A DNA stretch of 64,000 bases from Helicoverpa zea (Eukaryota > Arthropoda > Insecta > Lepidoptera > Noctuidae). The position numbers were made by a program, and so were the translations under genes. Location of the stretch: positions 11,137,254 to 11,201,253 of the forward strand of contig NC_061464.1 in assembly GCF_022581195.2 (NCBI RefSeq). Reading direction: 5' to 3'. A model generated the notes under the pieces. That model was given only the letters and a program-made list of their open reading frames with translations. It was not told the origin of the DNA and ran no database searches. Positions 33,952-43,680 of the stretch are shown here, one piece after another (within the stretch, counting starts at the first letter, position 1; every line of letters begins with the position of its first letter).

Positions 33952-36900
33952 TTAATCATTTTCAGAATTGTCTTCTTCACCACTGCTAAAATCTCTATTA
34001 AAATTTAACCAAGGCTGCATTTTATCGACCGCTACTACAGCTTCGTAACGACGATTATTTTTGCGTGAAAGTGGAGTGTCTTCAATGATGTACCTGTCAT
34101 TGGGTAGTACTTTTAATACTCTGTAGGGACCCTGGTACTTGACTACTAACTTTTGTGATTGCCCATCGCTGGGCACCTGCCTCTCAACCCTTACTAAATC
34201 ACCTTCGGAATAACTTTTTGCGGTTTTTCTACGGCTATTAAATCTGTCCCGATCGTCGTTTTGCTTTTCTTTGATTTTATCACACGCGTCCTGTCTCACA
34301 TCGACTAATGCCTCCGGAGAGGTTATGTTAACCGTTTCTTCTAAGACCTCACTCAAAATACCTTCGCTCCTGCATTTAATGTTAAACCCAAACAGGAGTT
34401 CCGATGGTGATTTTTGAGTAGTTTTGTGTGTCGTTGTATTTAAACCTAATTGAATGTCTGGGATTTGTTCGTCCCAAGTTTTATCGTCTTTACCATGCGT
34501 GGACGTTGAAAGCGCATCTAAGATTGTCCTATTAAATCGTTCGACCTGGCCGTTTGCCCTAGGTGTTGATACCGCATTCATAATGTGTTTTATCCCGGTC
34601 TGCACAACAAATTCTTTAAAAGTTGAGCTAGAGAAACTTGTGCCTCTGTCAGTAACGAGACGCGTAGGCACTCCGAAGTAACTAATGTGATCCTTCAATA
34701 CCTTTAATGTAGTTGCCGTTTTTGTATCCCTAACTGGCCTAATATTTACATATTTTGTGAAACCGTCTACCAACACAAGTAAATAACAGTTACCCTTTTT
34801 ACTTTTTATGAAAGGACCTAAGTGGTCTGCATGAACCGTATGGAACGGTACGCTAGGTTTATCAATAGGGTGTAATTCTCCCTCGCGTTTACCACCAGGG
34901 GTTTTGTGATGCAAACATTCGAGACACGAAGCTACGTATTTTTTTACGAATTTTCGCATCTTATTAAACCAGTAATTTTTACGGATACGTTGCAGAGTTT
35001 TATCATAGCCACAATGACCTACGTCGTCGTGGTTCATTTTTAAAATCTGCCAACGAACGCCTTTAGGTACGAGCCATTTAATTTCATCGCCCACTATCCT
35101 ATATACCCTGTTATTTTTCAATTTATAATTACGATGAATGTCTAAGAGTTGTTCAGAGTTAGGGTCTGATAGTATTTCTTTAATTTTTTTGATTTCCTCA
35201 TCGGCAGACTGCACAGTGGAAATCCAGTCCTGTTCGCCCTTTTCGACAGCTAGAACGTCTAAGCGTGTCGAACAATCGCTTTCTATTGTATCTACGGGAT
35301 TGCGACTCAATGCGTCGACATGCGACATCCGTAACCCAGGTCGATATTCAATGGTACAATCATACTCTTGTAATTGCACCCACCAACGGGCGATGCGTGG
35401 GATTAAATCACGCTTCACTAATGTCGATCGCAATGCGTTGCAGTCCGTAAATATTTTAAAAGGAATACCTATTAGATAAACGCGGAAACGGTTCAGTGAT
35501 GCTATTACCGCCAATGTCTCGAGGTCATACGAGTGAAATTTCTGCTCTTCTGCGTTTGTCTTTCGACTAAAATACGAAACAGGTTGGAATATGCCTTCAG
35601 AGTTGGCTTGTAGTAAGATACCAGCTAACCCATCTTTGCTAGCATCCGTGTGTAGTTGGGTTTCCGCAGTATAATTATAAAGTGCCAAAACCGGTCTATC
35701 AACCAACAAAGATTTGATTTTTCCGAAAGCTCTCTCATGGTTTTCGCCCCATGACCATTTTACATCCTTTTTAAGTAAGTCTGTCAGTGGAGCTGCTGTT
35801 AACGCGTAGTTTGCGATAAACCTTCTAAAGTACCCCGAAAGGCCTAGAAATTGTCTCAATTCATGTAGGTTCCTAGGTTTTGGAAATCTTGACACCGCAT
35901 CAGTTTTCCGTTGTCCAGGTCTAATACCGTCAGAGCTAACCTCAAATCCCAGAAAATCTATAGAGTCAAGGAAAAAATGACATTTACTTAATTTGAGTGT
36001 AAGGCCACCCTTTTTTAGGAGGACTAGGACCTCTTCTAATCGCTGCAAACCCTCGTTAATATCTTTAGCCGGTATAAGGACGTCGTCCATATACACTATA
36101 GCGTACTTGATTTTAGCCTCGAGAAGTACCTTATTGATAGTGCGCTGGAACACAGAAGGTGCATTGACCAGCCCAAACGGCATCCTATTATACTCGTACT
36201 GGCCATCTGGTGTCACGAAAGAAGTTCTATGTCGCGACTCTTCTGCAACCGGTATCTGGTAATACCCAGAAGCTAAGTCAAGCGATGTAAAAACTTTATT
36301 CCCAGCCAGTTGGTCTAATTGATCCTCAATTCGAGGGAGAGGATAATGCTCCTTTTTGGTTTTGCGATTTAGAGCACGGTAGTCTACGCATAACCGCTTT
36401 TCGCCAGTCTTTTTCTGTACTAAGACTATTGGGCTTGCAAATGCAGAGGTTGATTCCCTAATTATACCATGATCGGCCATTTCTTGTATCATATTTCTCA
36501 CAAGTACGCGATCTGCATAAGACATACGGTAGGGACGATAAACAATAGGTACTTCATCTTCGAGTTCAATTGTCATCTCCGTCAGATTAGTGAAACCTAA
36601 ATCGTGAAGCCCGGTTGAAAAACAAGTATTATATTTTTCTATCAATTCTCGTAGACTTGACCGTTCTTCCGGACTTAGTTTATCACTACAGTTTAAAGTA
36701 TCTTTACTTTGCGACTCAGAGATTGTGACATTGTATGAATCTAAGGTATATTCAGAATCAATTACACCTTTACATTGTACTCGCGTCAGAAGTGTACCCT
36801 TCTGTAAAGTGATTGAATTAGGGGAAACATTATGTATTAAAAGTGCGCTAAAACCGCCTTTCACTTCGTACTCGCCAGGAAGAAGGTAATATTCTTCCCC

Positions 36901-38739
36901 TGGCGAACCTCTCACGGACCCGTTTACATAAACATGTGTATCCATGTACGGGTTTGCGGAAACTCGGACTGCTCGTAAATTATTTGAGGGAATCTCAATA
37001 TCCTTAGTTGTAACAAGGTGCATTTTTACACTAGGAATTCTACGGAAAATTACTGCGGTTGGTGTTTTAGTGATTACAATGTCTGGTTTCTCAGTGAATG
37101 ATTGTCCTAAGAGAACTGATTGCTTTATTACATAATCCTCTACCACGTACAAATTTATGCTGTCCTCTAAGCCTTGGACCTCAATGGAAACAATAGTCAT
37201 ACCTACTGGTGAAATCAAATTAGCGCCTATGCCCCTGAGTACAGGTAAGTCCTCCGGCGTGACTATGTCTAAATTTAATTCTTTGGCTTTGGATAACTTG
37301 ATAAGGGAACATTGGCTTCCTAAATCTAAGTGACAGTCTACTACGTGGCTGTTCACTTTAATATCAATCAAATATTTAGCAGTGAGCTCCTCGACTAAAT
37401 TCAACTGAGCCACTTGCTGTTCATTTTTGTTTGTACTTTGATTGCTATCCTTCTGATCTTTATTTGGGCGCTTATTTCTAAAACAGTGAATGGCTAGGTG
37501 ACCTGATTTTTCACAATTCGTACACTTAGCGGCTGGTTTTTCGCATTTGTAACTAGGATGACCAGCTTGGTCACAATTATAGCACGTAATTTTTAATGAA
37601 CTTCCCGATTTTGATGTAGAAGCCAGATTTTTACGATCAGTTCGAAAACTCGAATTTAAATCACGATTTTCTCGGCTATTACCTACCTTGACAGTTCTAA
37701 AATATTTAAGCACCTGCTCTGGTTCTGAGAACTGTGCAGCTTGTGCACCCACTTTAATAGCCCTGTCTTCAACTCCATACAAAATACAATCAACAGCTTG
37801 ACGTCCATAAATCCTACACCTATTCAGCAAGTTTATTTTCGCGTAATAGTAATGTTCAAGTGATTCACCGTATTTGACTCTTTTAGCTAGCATTTCACTC
37901 AAAAGCTCAGCGTAATCTTCGCGTACCGGGAAAGATTCAATTAATTTCTTTTTCCACTCCGTCCATTTAAACATCATAGTTGGCAGATTCTGGTACCAAG
38001 ACTTTGCTACCCCAGTTAATTTTGGCAAAGCGTAATGGATGGTCTCCCTATCATCCCACCCATATATTTCAGCACACTCCTCTACTTTTGTCAACCAAGT
38101 TAAAACAGTTTGCTCTTTAGACATCGGGTCGAATTCCGGTACAATGTTGGTATTAAAAGATAATTTTGGTCTATCTGAGCTTTTGATTGATTTCAAAACT
38201 GTCAAAAAACTATTTAAAATATTATCTGTTGGATCTGAACGCTTAAATCTCTTAGAATTAGAAAATGGTGATTGCTCACCATCTCTTCTCGTTGAACTCC
38301 GACTTCTTTTCCTTTCACGCCTAGGAGTCGGACGCGAATGTGCTTGGCCTTCAAGTCGTAGCCTGTTCCAACTCGAACTCCTTTCTCGAAGATCCTCATG
38401 GGCATCTGACTCAGCACTCTGAGACCGATGACGTATTGACCTCGCAGGTGTATGAAGAGCTCTCTCTTCTGTCCTTTGAACCATTCTTCGATCTCGGCGC
38501 TCTTCGCCAAGATCCTCACGATATTCAACCTCAGTATCACGCACCCGTGATACCCCTGGTTGCTCTGAACATTGTCTCCAAGCACGCCTCTCGCGTGAGG
38601 AGCCTCTCGGCCAAGTCTCATGACTGGACTCTCGGTGTCTCGATTCCAGTGCTCCTCGACCCTTGTCCTGAACTCTGGACATCCCTGGGTCTGAACCAGA
38701 ATCATCATGACCTTTGTTTCTCATCTCCTCACGATCCAT
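33952..38739 (-). CDS. Gag-Pol polyprotein of Ty3/gypsy retrotransposon
   Basis: One frame of 1595 residues with no frameshift between gag and pol. In order: an Arg/Ser-rich acidic-basic N-terminus (1-170); a gag region (about 195-350); two CCHC zinc knuckles (C386-C399, C406-C419); a retropepsin-like protease with DLGSQ at 472-476 and a VLLGQ block near 542; reverse transcriptase (about 730-920, FASP at 767, YMDD at 883-886); RNase H (TDAS with D1032, D1099, D1142); integrase with the HHCC zinc motif (H1237, H1242, C1272, C1275) and the D-D-E triad D1305, D1364, E1400; and a GPY module at 1537-1539. No chromodomain or envelope is seen. The single fused frame is used by several gypsy lineages. 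It encodes everything expected for copying itself, but expression is unproven. Confidence 0.95.
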   Translation of the reverse strand: MDREEMRNKGHDDSGSDPGMSRVQDKGRGALESRHRESSHETWPRGSSRERRAWRQCSEQPGVSRVRDTEVEYREDLGEERRDRRMVQRTEERALHTPARSIRHRSQSAESDAHEDLRERSSSWNRLRLEGQAHSRPTPRRERKRSRSSTRRDGEQSPFSNSKRFKRSDPTDNILNSFLTVLKSIKSSDRPKLSFNTNIVPEFDPMSKEQTVLTWLTKVEECAEIYGWDDRETIHYALPKLTGVAKSWYQNLPTMMFKWTEWKKKLIESFPVREDYAELLSEMLAKRVKYGESLEHYYYAKINLLNRCRIYGRQAVDCILYGVEDRAIKVGAQAAQFSEPEQVLKYFRTVKVGNSRENRDLNSSFRTDRKNLASTSKSGSSLKITCYNCDQAGHPSYKCEKPAAKCTNCEKSGHLAIHCFRNKRPNKDQKDSNQSTNKNEQQVAQLNLVEELTAKYLIDIKVNSHVVDCHLDLGSQCSLIKLSKAKELNLDIVTPEDLPVLRGIGANLISPVGMTIVSIEVQGLEDSINLYVVEDYVIKQSVLLGQSFTEKPDIVITKTPTAVIFRRIPSVKMHLVTTKDIEIPSNNLRAVRVSANPYMDTHVYVNGSVRGSPGEEYYLLPGEYEVKGGFSALLIHNVSPNSITLQKGTLLTRVQCKGVIDSEYTLDSYNVTISESQSKDTLNCSDKLSPEERSSLRELIEKYNTCFSTGLHDLGFTNLTEMTIELEDEVPIVYRPYRMSYADRVLVRNMIQEMADHGIIRESTSAFASPIVLVQKKTGEKRLCVDYRALNRKTKKEHYPLPRIEDQLDQLAGNKVFTSLDLASGYYQIPVAEESRHRTSFVTPDGQYEYNRMPFGLVNAPSVFQRTINKVLLEAKIKYAIVYMDDVLIPAKDINEGLQRLEEVLVLLKKGGLTLKLSKCHFFLDSIDFLGFEVSSDGIRPGQRKTDAVSRFPKPRNLHELRQFLGLSGYFRRFIANYALTAAPLTDLLKKDVKWSWGENHERAFGKIKSLLVDRPVLALYNYTAETQLHTDASKDGLAGILLQANSEGIFQPVSYFSRKTNAEEQKFHSYDLETLAVIASLNRFRVYLIGIPFKIFTDCNALRSTLVKRDLIPRIARWWVQLQEYDCTIEYRPGLRMSHVDALSRNPVDTIESDCSTRLDVLAVEKGEQDWISTVQSADEEIKKIKEILSDPNSEQLLDIHRNYKLKNNRVYRIVGDEIKWLVPKGVRWQILKMNHDDVGHCGYDKTLQRIRKNYWFNKMRKFVKKYVASCLECLHHKTPGGKREGELHPIDKPSVPFHTVHADHLGPFIKSKKGNCYLLVLVDGFTKYVNIRPVRDTKTATTLKVLKDHISYFGVPTRLVTDRGTSFSSSTFKEFVVQTGIKHIMNAVSTPRANGQVERFNRTILDALSTSTHGKDDKTWDEQIPDIQLGLNTTTHKTTQKSPSELLFGFNIKCRSEGILSEVLEETVNITSPEALVDVRQDACDKIKEKQNDDRDRFNSRRKTAKSYSEGDLVRVERQVPSDGQSQKLVVKYQGPYRVLKVLPNDRYIIEDTPLSRKNNRRYEAVVAVDKMQPWLNFNRDFSSGEEDNSEND

Positions 38740-38939
38740 TTTACTGAAACTGACAGATTAAAGCTTAGTTTCGGCTTTGAGGAAAATATCTCACATAACA
38801 TACACAACACATCAACTCACATAACATAAAACTTTTAACCTTATGTTTTAAACTCATAACTCTCTCAACATTTTAATAATTCTACATTCAGTTAAATAAT
38901 TTTACATGTTATCGGTAACATGTTTATTTTCATTCACCT

Positions 38940-39525
38940 GAATATGCTGTGGGTTAAAATTGCAGTTCATTCAACAATGTAAAAACAGTGTATTCAAGCT
39001 ATTTATAATGTGGATAATTTGACATCATGCAAACCGCTTTTCAAAAAGCTAAAAATCCTAACACTTGCTTGCATTTATATAGAGGAAGTTTGTAAATTTA
39101 CTAAATCATATGAAGATATGATGTTTAAGAAATTTGGTGATGAATGCACATTTAACTGTAGATTCCCAAATAAATTAAATTTACCATTCATGAGAACCGA
39201 ATTGTACCATAGAAATTGTTACCCAATGTGCATTCGAATATACAATAAGATAACATCTCACATTACAGAACTACCTATGAGTAAATTTAAGAAGTCCCTC
39301 AGAAATTGGCTTATTGACAAATGTTTTTATACAGTTAAAGAATACCTAGAGGAGAAACAGAATTATAATAGAAATTTAACTATTAGATTATGGGAAAACT
39401 TAAATATTTGCATGACTAATTTATAAGTTGAATATAGTGAAACCATTTTTTTGTTATTGTATTTACCATCATAATGTACCTATATTCTAGCAAATAAATA
39501 AATCTCATTTCATAAAAAAAAACTT
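38940..39525 (+). mobile_element. 5'-truncated LINE fragment in the gypsy leader
   Basis: The C-terminal end of a LINE reverse-transcriptase polyprotein plus a short 3'UTR, ending in aaataaataaatctcatttc and a run of A. It lies antisense to gag-pol, between the 5' LTR and gag. The left boundary is approximate and I saw no clear target duplication. Confidence 0.6.
39010..39426 (+). pseudogene. LINE reverse transcriptase C-terminal remnant
   Basis: A 138-codon frame reads TSCKPLFKKLKILTLACIYI and later a KFKKSLRNWLIDKCFY block ahead of a C-terminal tail. From memory this is the typical end of jockey/CR1-like LINE polyproteins (SCRPLFKxLxILTL...). The reading frame is shut upstream by a TAA near 38977, so the fingers and palm are missing. 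It is not a functional enzyme. Confidence 0.65.
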
Positions 39526-40034
39526 ACATTAACTTGTAAAATCTCATCAATCCTGTAACTTTTTTTTATTATTTTACCTTCAAACTAAATCTCAGTAACA
39601 GTACATTTCTCAATTTCCATCATATTTTCACTGAATGACTTAGTAATTATGAGAGTAGATCATTTTAAAATAAACAAAATCAAATAAAAAGTTGTTTACT
39701 TTCACAGGTCTCAGTAACCGCATATTATGGCAATCCAATCTTATTTCACAAAATACGGTCCTCAGTTTTTCGTATTTTCATTACAGAAAAAAAAATATCA
39801 CGACATTTTTATCAACTAAATCGCATTAAATCTCGTTAAGTGTCTCTGCCCCTAAGACGACCCACTGACCGTGTATTACTAAACTGAAATATTATTTGAT
39901 GAGTCGGTCACTATCGCTGCATAATACCCGGCCGCAGGCTTACTTTCAAATGGAATCAGTACTTACGTTTATTTTTGTCTTCCACAGGCGTAGATGGAGA
40001 AGAATAAATCTTCTCGTCGATACCACTTCTGAAC

Positions 40035-40417
40035 TTTAGTCTAGCCGCAGATATGCAGGATGTAGGAAAAGAAACTCCGACAAAACTTAATGACCAATAC
40101 GTATAATTCCACTTGAAAACATCAAGATACAAATAATAAATTTAGAACCACCATTCGTCTCCGAAAACATTGCCGCGCTCTAATGACATCTGTCAAAGAC
40201 AATCCCTTAAATCTAAACTTGAACAAAATAGTTTGACAATAGTAAATATGTTTAGAAACACATTTTTAAAAATATGTCTAAATAATAAATACATAACAAC
40301 TCTGCTTGCTTTTTATAATTAACTTTGTATTTTAATTAGTACAATGTCATAGACAATTTACAATAGTTTATGTAGGTAGGCTGTACAATAATTGTTAAAA
40401 TGACAACTAAGCTTACA
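40035..40417 (-). repeat. 5' LTR of the gypsy element
   Basis: 383 bp, read as identical to 33170-33552. The outer edge touches the CGAT duplication at 40418-40421. Confidence 0.9.
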
Positions 40418-40699
40418 CGATACAGACGCGATACGCACGCAAGACAGACGCAGCCTGTAGACCTTTGCACACCTGTATACATACAGACGCGCGTGTGTAG
40501 CGATACAGACGCGATGCAAACGCGCGTGTGTAGCGATGCAAACGCGCGTTTGTATCGATACAGACGCGCCGGTGCCGCGCGTTTGTATCGATACAAACGA
40601 CAACAAACTGCTCTGCAGGATAAAAACGCGCCGGCGACGCGCGTTCCCAAAACGCGCGTCGACGGTGCGTTTAAAAAACGTGGTGTGCATAGGCCCAAA

Positions 40700-41270
40700 T
40701 ACATAGCTTTGCAAACAATTACAAGACTTAGAAAACTCTGAAAAAAATATTCTCCTGTTTTCGTCAAATAACTTTGCACCGCAGAAGTCAGCCACAGTAT
40801 CCGACGCTATGAGTGTTTTTTCAGAAAGTGTTAGAAGTAAATTTCAGAGGTGTAAAAAAAATCGGCTTGTACTGTTTTCGTTCGTATTCTACAAAACTAT
40901 TAACACAGATCTTATACAATAAAGGATAAAGGACCCTTTAACTCAAAACCAACACCTACCAGCTTTAATACTAGAACAGAGAACAGTTCATAAAGTCTAG
41001 CTAAGCCAAGATCTAGCAGATATGCAATAGTGCATGCAACTATTACGTAGGTACCTTAGTAATACCGTAATACCTAGGTATTTCTAGCAACAATGTGGGT
41101 TCGAGTTCATGTTAGTTAAGTTTTACTTTGTTTCTTGGGAACATTGACTCTTTAATGATGTGTTGAGTCATTAGGAATATAATTAATTATCTGCTAGATT
41201 TAGAAACCAGTATTTCTTCGGGATATTTTAAAGGAATATGCGACTTGTGGAAGCCATCTACATACCTAGC
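40700..41270. other. No gene seen
   Basis: Unassigned AT-rich DNA. Confidence 0.35.
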
Positions 41271-41440
41271 TAGTTGTTGTCGTTTCATCTGCGTCTCGAG
41301 GGAAATACTACGCGCATAAAAAGTAGCCTATATGTTATTTTGATTACTTACAAGCTGTATTACGGTAAAAATCAATAAAATCCGTTTAATAGTTTTTGCG
41401 TTAAACATACACTTTCACGTTCATAATATTATATTATCGT
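41271..41440 (-). mobile_element. Diverged Helitron-like element
   Basis: Starts ctagttgttgtcgtttcatc and ends ttcacgttcataatattata, matching the order of blocks in 6001-6204 (including ttaatagtttttgcgt). Ends are worn. Confidence 0.55.
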
Positions 41441-41829
41441 GAAGTGTACTCTCATACACTACATTATTACATTACAAAGGTAACATTATCTACGATTAAT
41501 ACAGTAACATTAAACAAAATATTATGTAGCACAATTAACGTTGATATGTTGACTCTGCAATTAGTCTAGATCTAATTTTACGTACCACATTAATATCAGC
41601 CAGACTTGCAGACTTGAAACGGGTTTAAAACCATATATTTACTGGGTACCCTTTTTCAACGTCATTCCAGTACTTTAGTACACAGAGAAGAAAATCTTAA
41701 TAAGTTAAGCTAAATGTTTTATTTTAAGAAAGCGGGTGTGTCATACTTGTGTGTATAATTATATGCACATTGTTTTTGTATGACTCGGTGACTTGACCAC
41801 TATTGAATCTCTTAAGCTTTCACGGACAA

Positions 41830-42120
41830 ATTCGCGAATGTCTTTTTTACCCCAAAAATGTTCAAATGACCCCGCCCACTGTGGGTTAGCAGCAGTGAGG
41901 GAGTGTCAGACTCCTACTGACTAAAAATCCGTCGTGTTCCTTCTAAGGCCTTTTATGTACCAGGGCCGCGGTAACTCTTTCGAACAATCCCGCAGCCCGG
42001 GCAGACCTTGGCCCAGCTGGGCCCCGCTGGGGTTGCTGACATCTCTTTGAACAAACAACGCGCGCCGCCGACACGGGTCTGTTGTCTATTCGGGCAGGCC
42101 TTCCTCGACAGATTGAGCTA
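41830..42120 (-). repeat. Dispersed repeat D with GC-rich extension
   Basis: In reverse orientation it contains the agtgtcagactcc and cccactgtgggttagc blocks of family D, followed on the + strand by the GC-rich stretch cagctgggccccgctggggt (near 42015). A 64-codon frame here is accidental. Confidence 0.55.
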
Positions 42121-42124
42121 ACAT

Positions 42125-42206
42125 TAAAAAAATGCATATCGGTTCAGTAGTTCCTAAGATAAGCATGTTCAAGCAAACGAACTTTCCGGCTTTATAATAT
42201 TAGTAG
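42125..42206 (-). mobile_element. Helitron-like 5' end, truncated
   Basis: On the - strand it begins ATCTCTACTAATATTATAAA and includes ctactgaaccgatatgc, then stops at repeat D. Confidence 0.6.
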
Positions 42207-43306
42207 AGATTAGCCACGCTCCAGCCACGTACAATCTAGTTGGAGTGTTCTTGAAACTGTCGATTTAGCTACACCTATCGAACAGAAAATTAGATTTTTT
42301 TCACACAATACTATCCAGGCAAGATTACGAGACAAAGTGTACAGAAGGTTCAATGCAAATTAATATAGTAGGAACATTAAACTTTGATAAATAGAAAGTT
42401 ATTCATAGCTAGCGTGTAGATACTTTCATTTATTACGGAAGGTTGTAATTAAAAAAATAAATAGATAACATATTGCACTTATGATATGGATCTTCACGTG
42501 ATTTTTATTGTTAGACCAAAAACACTAAACTATTTTATTAGCATTGAATATCAAATTAGTAAAAAAAAGTTCGATTTACTTACCTACCAACTTGCGTAAC
42601 TTTTCGCATCAATTAAATTTTATATCCTACTAATGAATCATTCTTTTATTTCTATAAAAATGGTAAAGTGAACCTTCTGTCCAAGTAGTTTTATTGACTA
42701 AGACACCGCCCTCACTATTCTCTATCCCCTAGACTCTGTAGTTGGATAGAATACTCGGTACATATATCTATCTTTACTTAGTATTTCAGAGATAATGTAA
42801 TTATTTACTACAGAATACAACTACGAAAGTTAGCAGTCAGGAGAAAAATGTTATTGGAAACAGTTTAAAAAGAAGTTACAATAAACTTTTGAGTTTCAAT
42901 ATATGCCCTGTACATATTGCCTGCTCCTTTTAATAGGTAGGTAAAAAAACACCCCTTTTGTAAAGAGATCCTACGATTTTTTCAACATGCCACCATATTT
43001 TTTTATCGAGCATTCATTTCACGAATTTACCAATAATTCCTATACACAAAAAAAAAATATCTCCTTATCCACATAGAGCACAAATTCTGCTGATCACGTA
43101 ACTGCAAAAAGGCGTGAAAACGAGGAAGGAAAAACATTAGCCGCAGTACTTAAGGAAATGGGAGGCCTTTCATCATACGCACTTGGTTACTCTACACCTG
43201 ATTACACGAGCTTCTCAGGAGTAACTAGGTTGGCAGAGAATTATGTAACAGGCTTAGTTTGTACCTAGATATTACAAGACATAGTTACAATAGGATTTTT
43301 ACACTT
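42207..43306. other. No gene seen
   Basis: Unassigned AT-rich DNA. Confidence 0.35.
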
Positions 43307-43323
43307 AAAAACGTGTGTGAAAT

Positions 43324-43592
43324 ATGTAAGTACATTAAAAAAAATATTAATGTCGTAGGGCACGATAAACTGTAGGTCCCAGCTCTCATTGTACATTTTT
43401 GGCAGTTGCTACGGGTAGTCAGAAGCCAGTAAGTCTGACACCTGTCTTTTCAAGGGTATTGGGGAGCCCGGGTAACTGGGCTGAGGAGGTCAGATAGGAC
43501 AGTCGCTCCTTGTAAAGCACTGGTACTCAGCTGAATCCGGTTAGACTGGAAGCAGACCCCAATATAGTTGGAAAAAGGCTAGGTTGATGATG
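43324..43592 (+). repeat. SINE-A, 5'-truncated, 17-bp target duplication
   Basis: Flanked by perfect 17-bp repeats AAAAACGTGTGTGAAAT (43307-43323 and 43593-43609). Contains the A body (gtagtcagaagccagtaagt, cagctgaatccggttagac) and the tail ggctaggttgatgatg. A third copy of the target sequence at 43664-43680 follows a second short insert ending gatgatgatgatgacaggtt. Confidence 0.8.
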
Positions 43593-43680
43593 AAAAACGT
43601 GTGTGAAATGACAAAATTAAAAATGTCACTGGCGAGATGGCCGGATGATGATGATGACAGGTTAAAAACGTGTGTGAAAA

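Larger units (their letters stand above)
33170..40417 (-). mobile_element. Intact Ty3/gypsy LTR retrotransposon
   Basis: Two 383-bp LTRs, in which I see no difference, bound a 7248-bp element. A 4-bp direct repeat CGAT flanks it (33166-33169 and 40418-40421), as expected of gypsy-type integrases. On the - strand the 5' LTR (40417 to 40035) starts TGTAAGC; then come a leader of about 1.3 kb, one gag-pol frame (38739 to 33952), about 400 bases of 3' region, and the 3' LTR. A possible primer-binding TGG lies 8-10 bases past the 5' LTR; I could not assign the tRNA. No env frame is present. The leader holds an antisense LINE fragment. Matching LTRs and an unbroken frame point to a very recent insertion. 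Confidence 0.92.
33115..40696. mobile_element. Palindromic GC-rich MITE split by a retrotransposon
   Basis: 46-bp terminal inverted repeats lie at 33115-33160 and 40651-40696, starting gggcctatgcacaccacg, with one mismatch. Without the inserted retrotransposon and one copy of CGAT the element is about 330 bp. Its inside is built of acgcgcgt, gtagcgat and cagacgcg modules. The flanks are TTA on the left and AAA on the right, so no clean target duplication is seen. Confidence 0.75.

Noticed and set aside
33952..38739. Endogenous retrovirus with envelope
   Set aside because: No envelope frame exists in the roughly 400 bases between the pol stop and the 3' LTR, so it is an LTR retrotransposon without env.
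38039..38747. Frames of 127-164 codons within the gag region
   Set aside because: They are shadows of the gag-pol frame in its arginine-rich part.
40336..40795. Overlapping 113-147-codon frames
   Set aside because: They lie across the LTR and the modular palindromic MITE, with repeated ALYRYKR-like translation caused by the DNA repeats.
41943..42137. 64-codon Arg/Pro-rich frame
   Set aside because: It lies in repeat D and its GC-rich extension.
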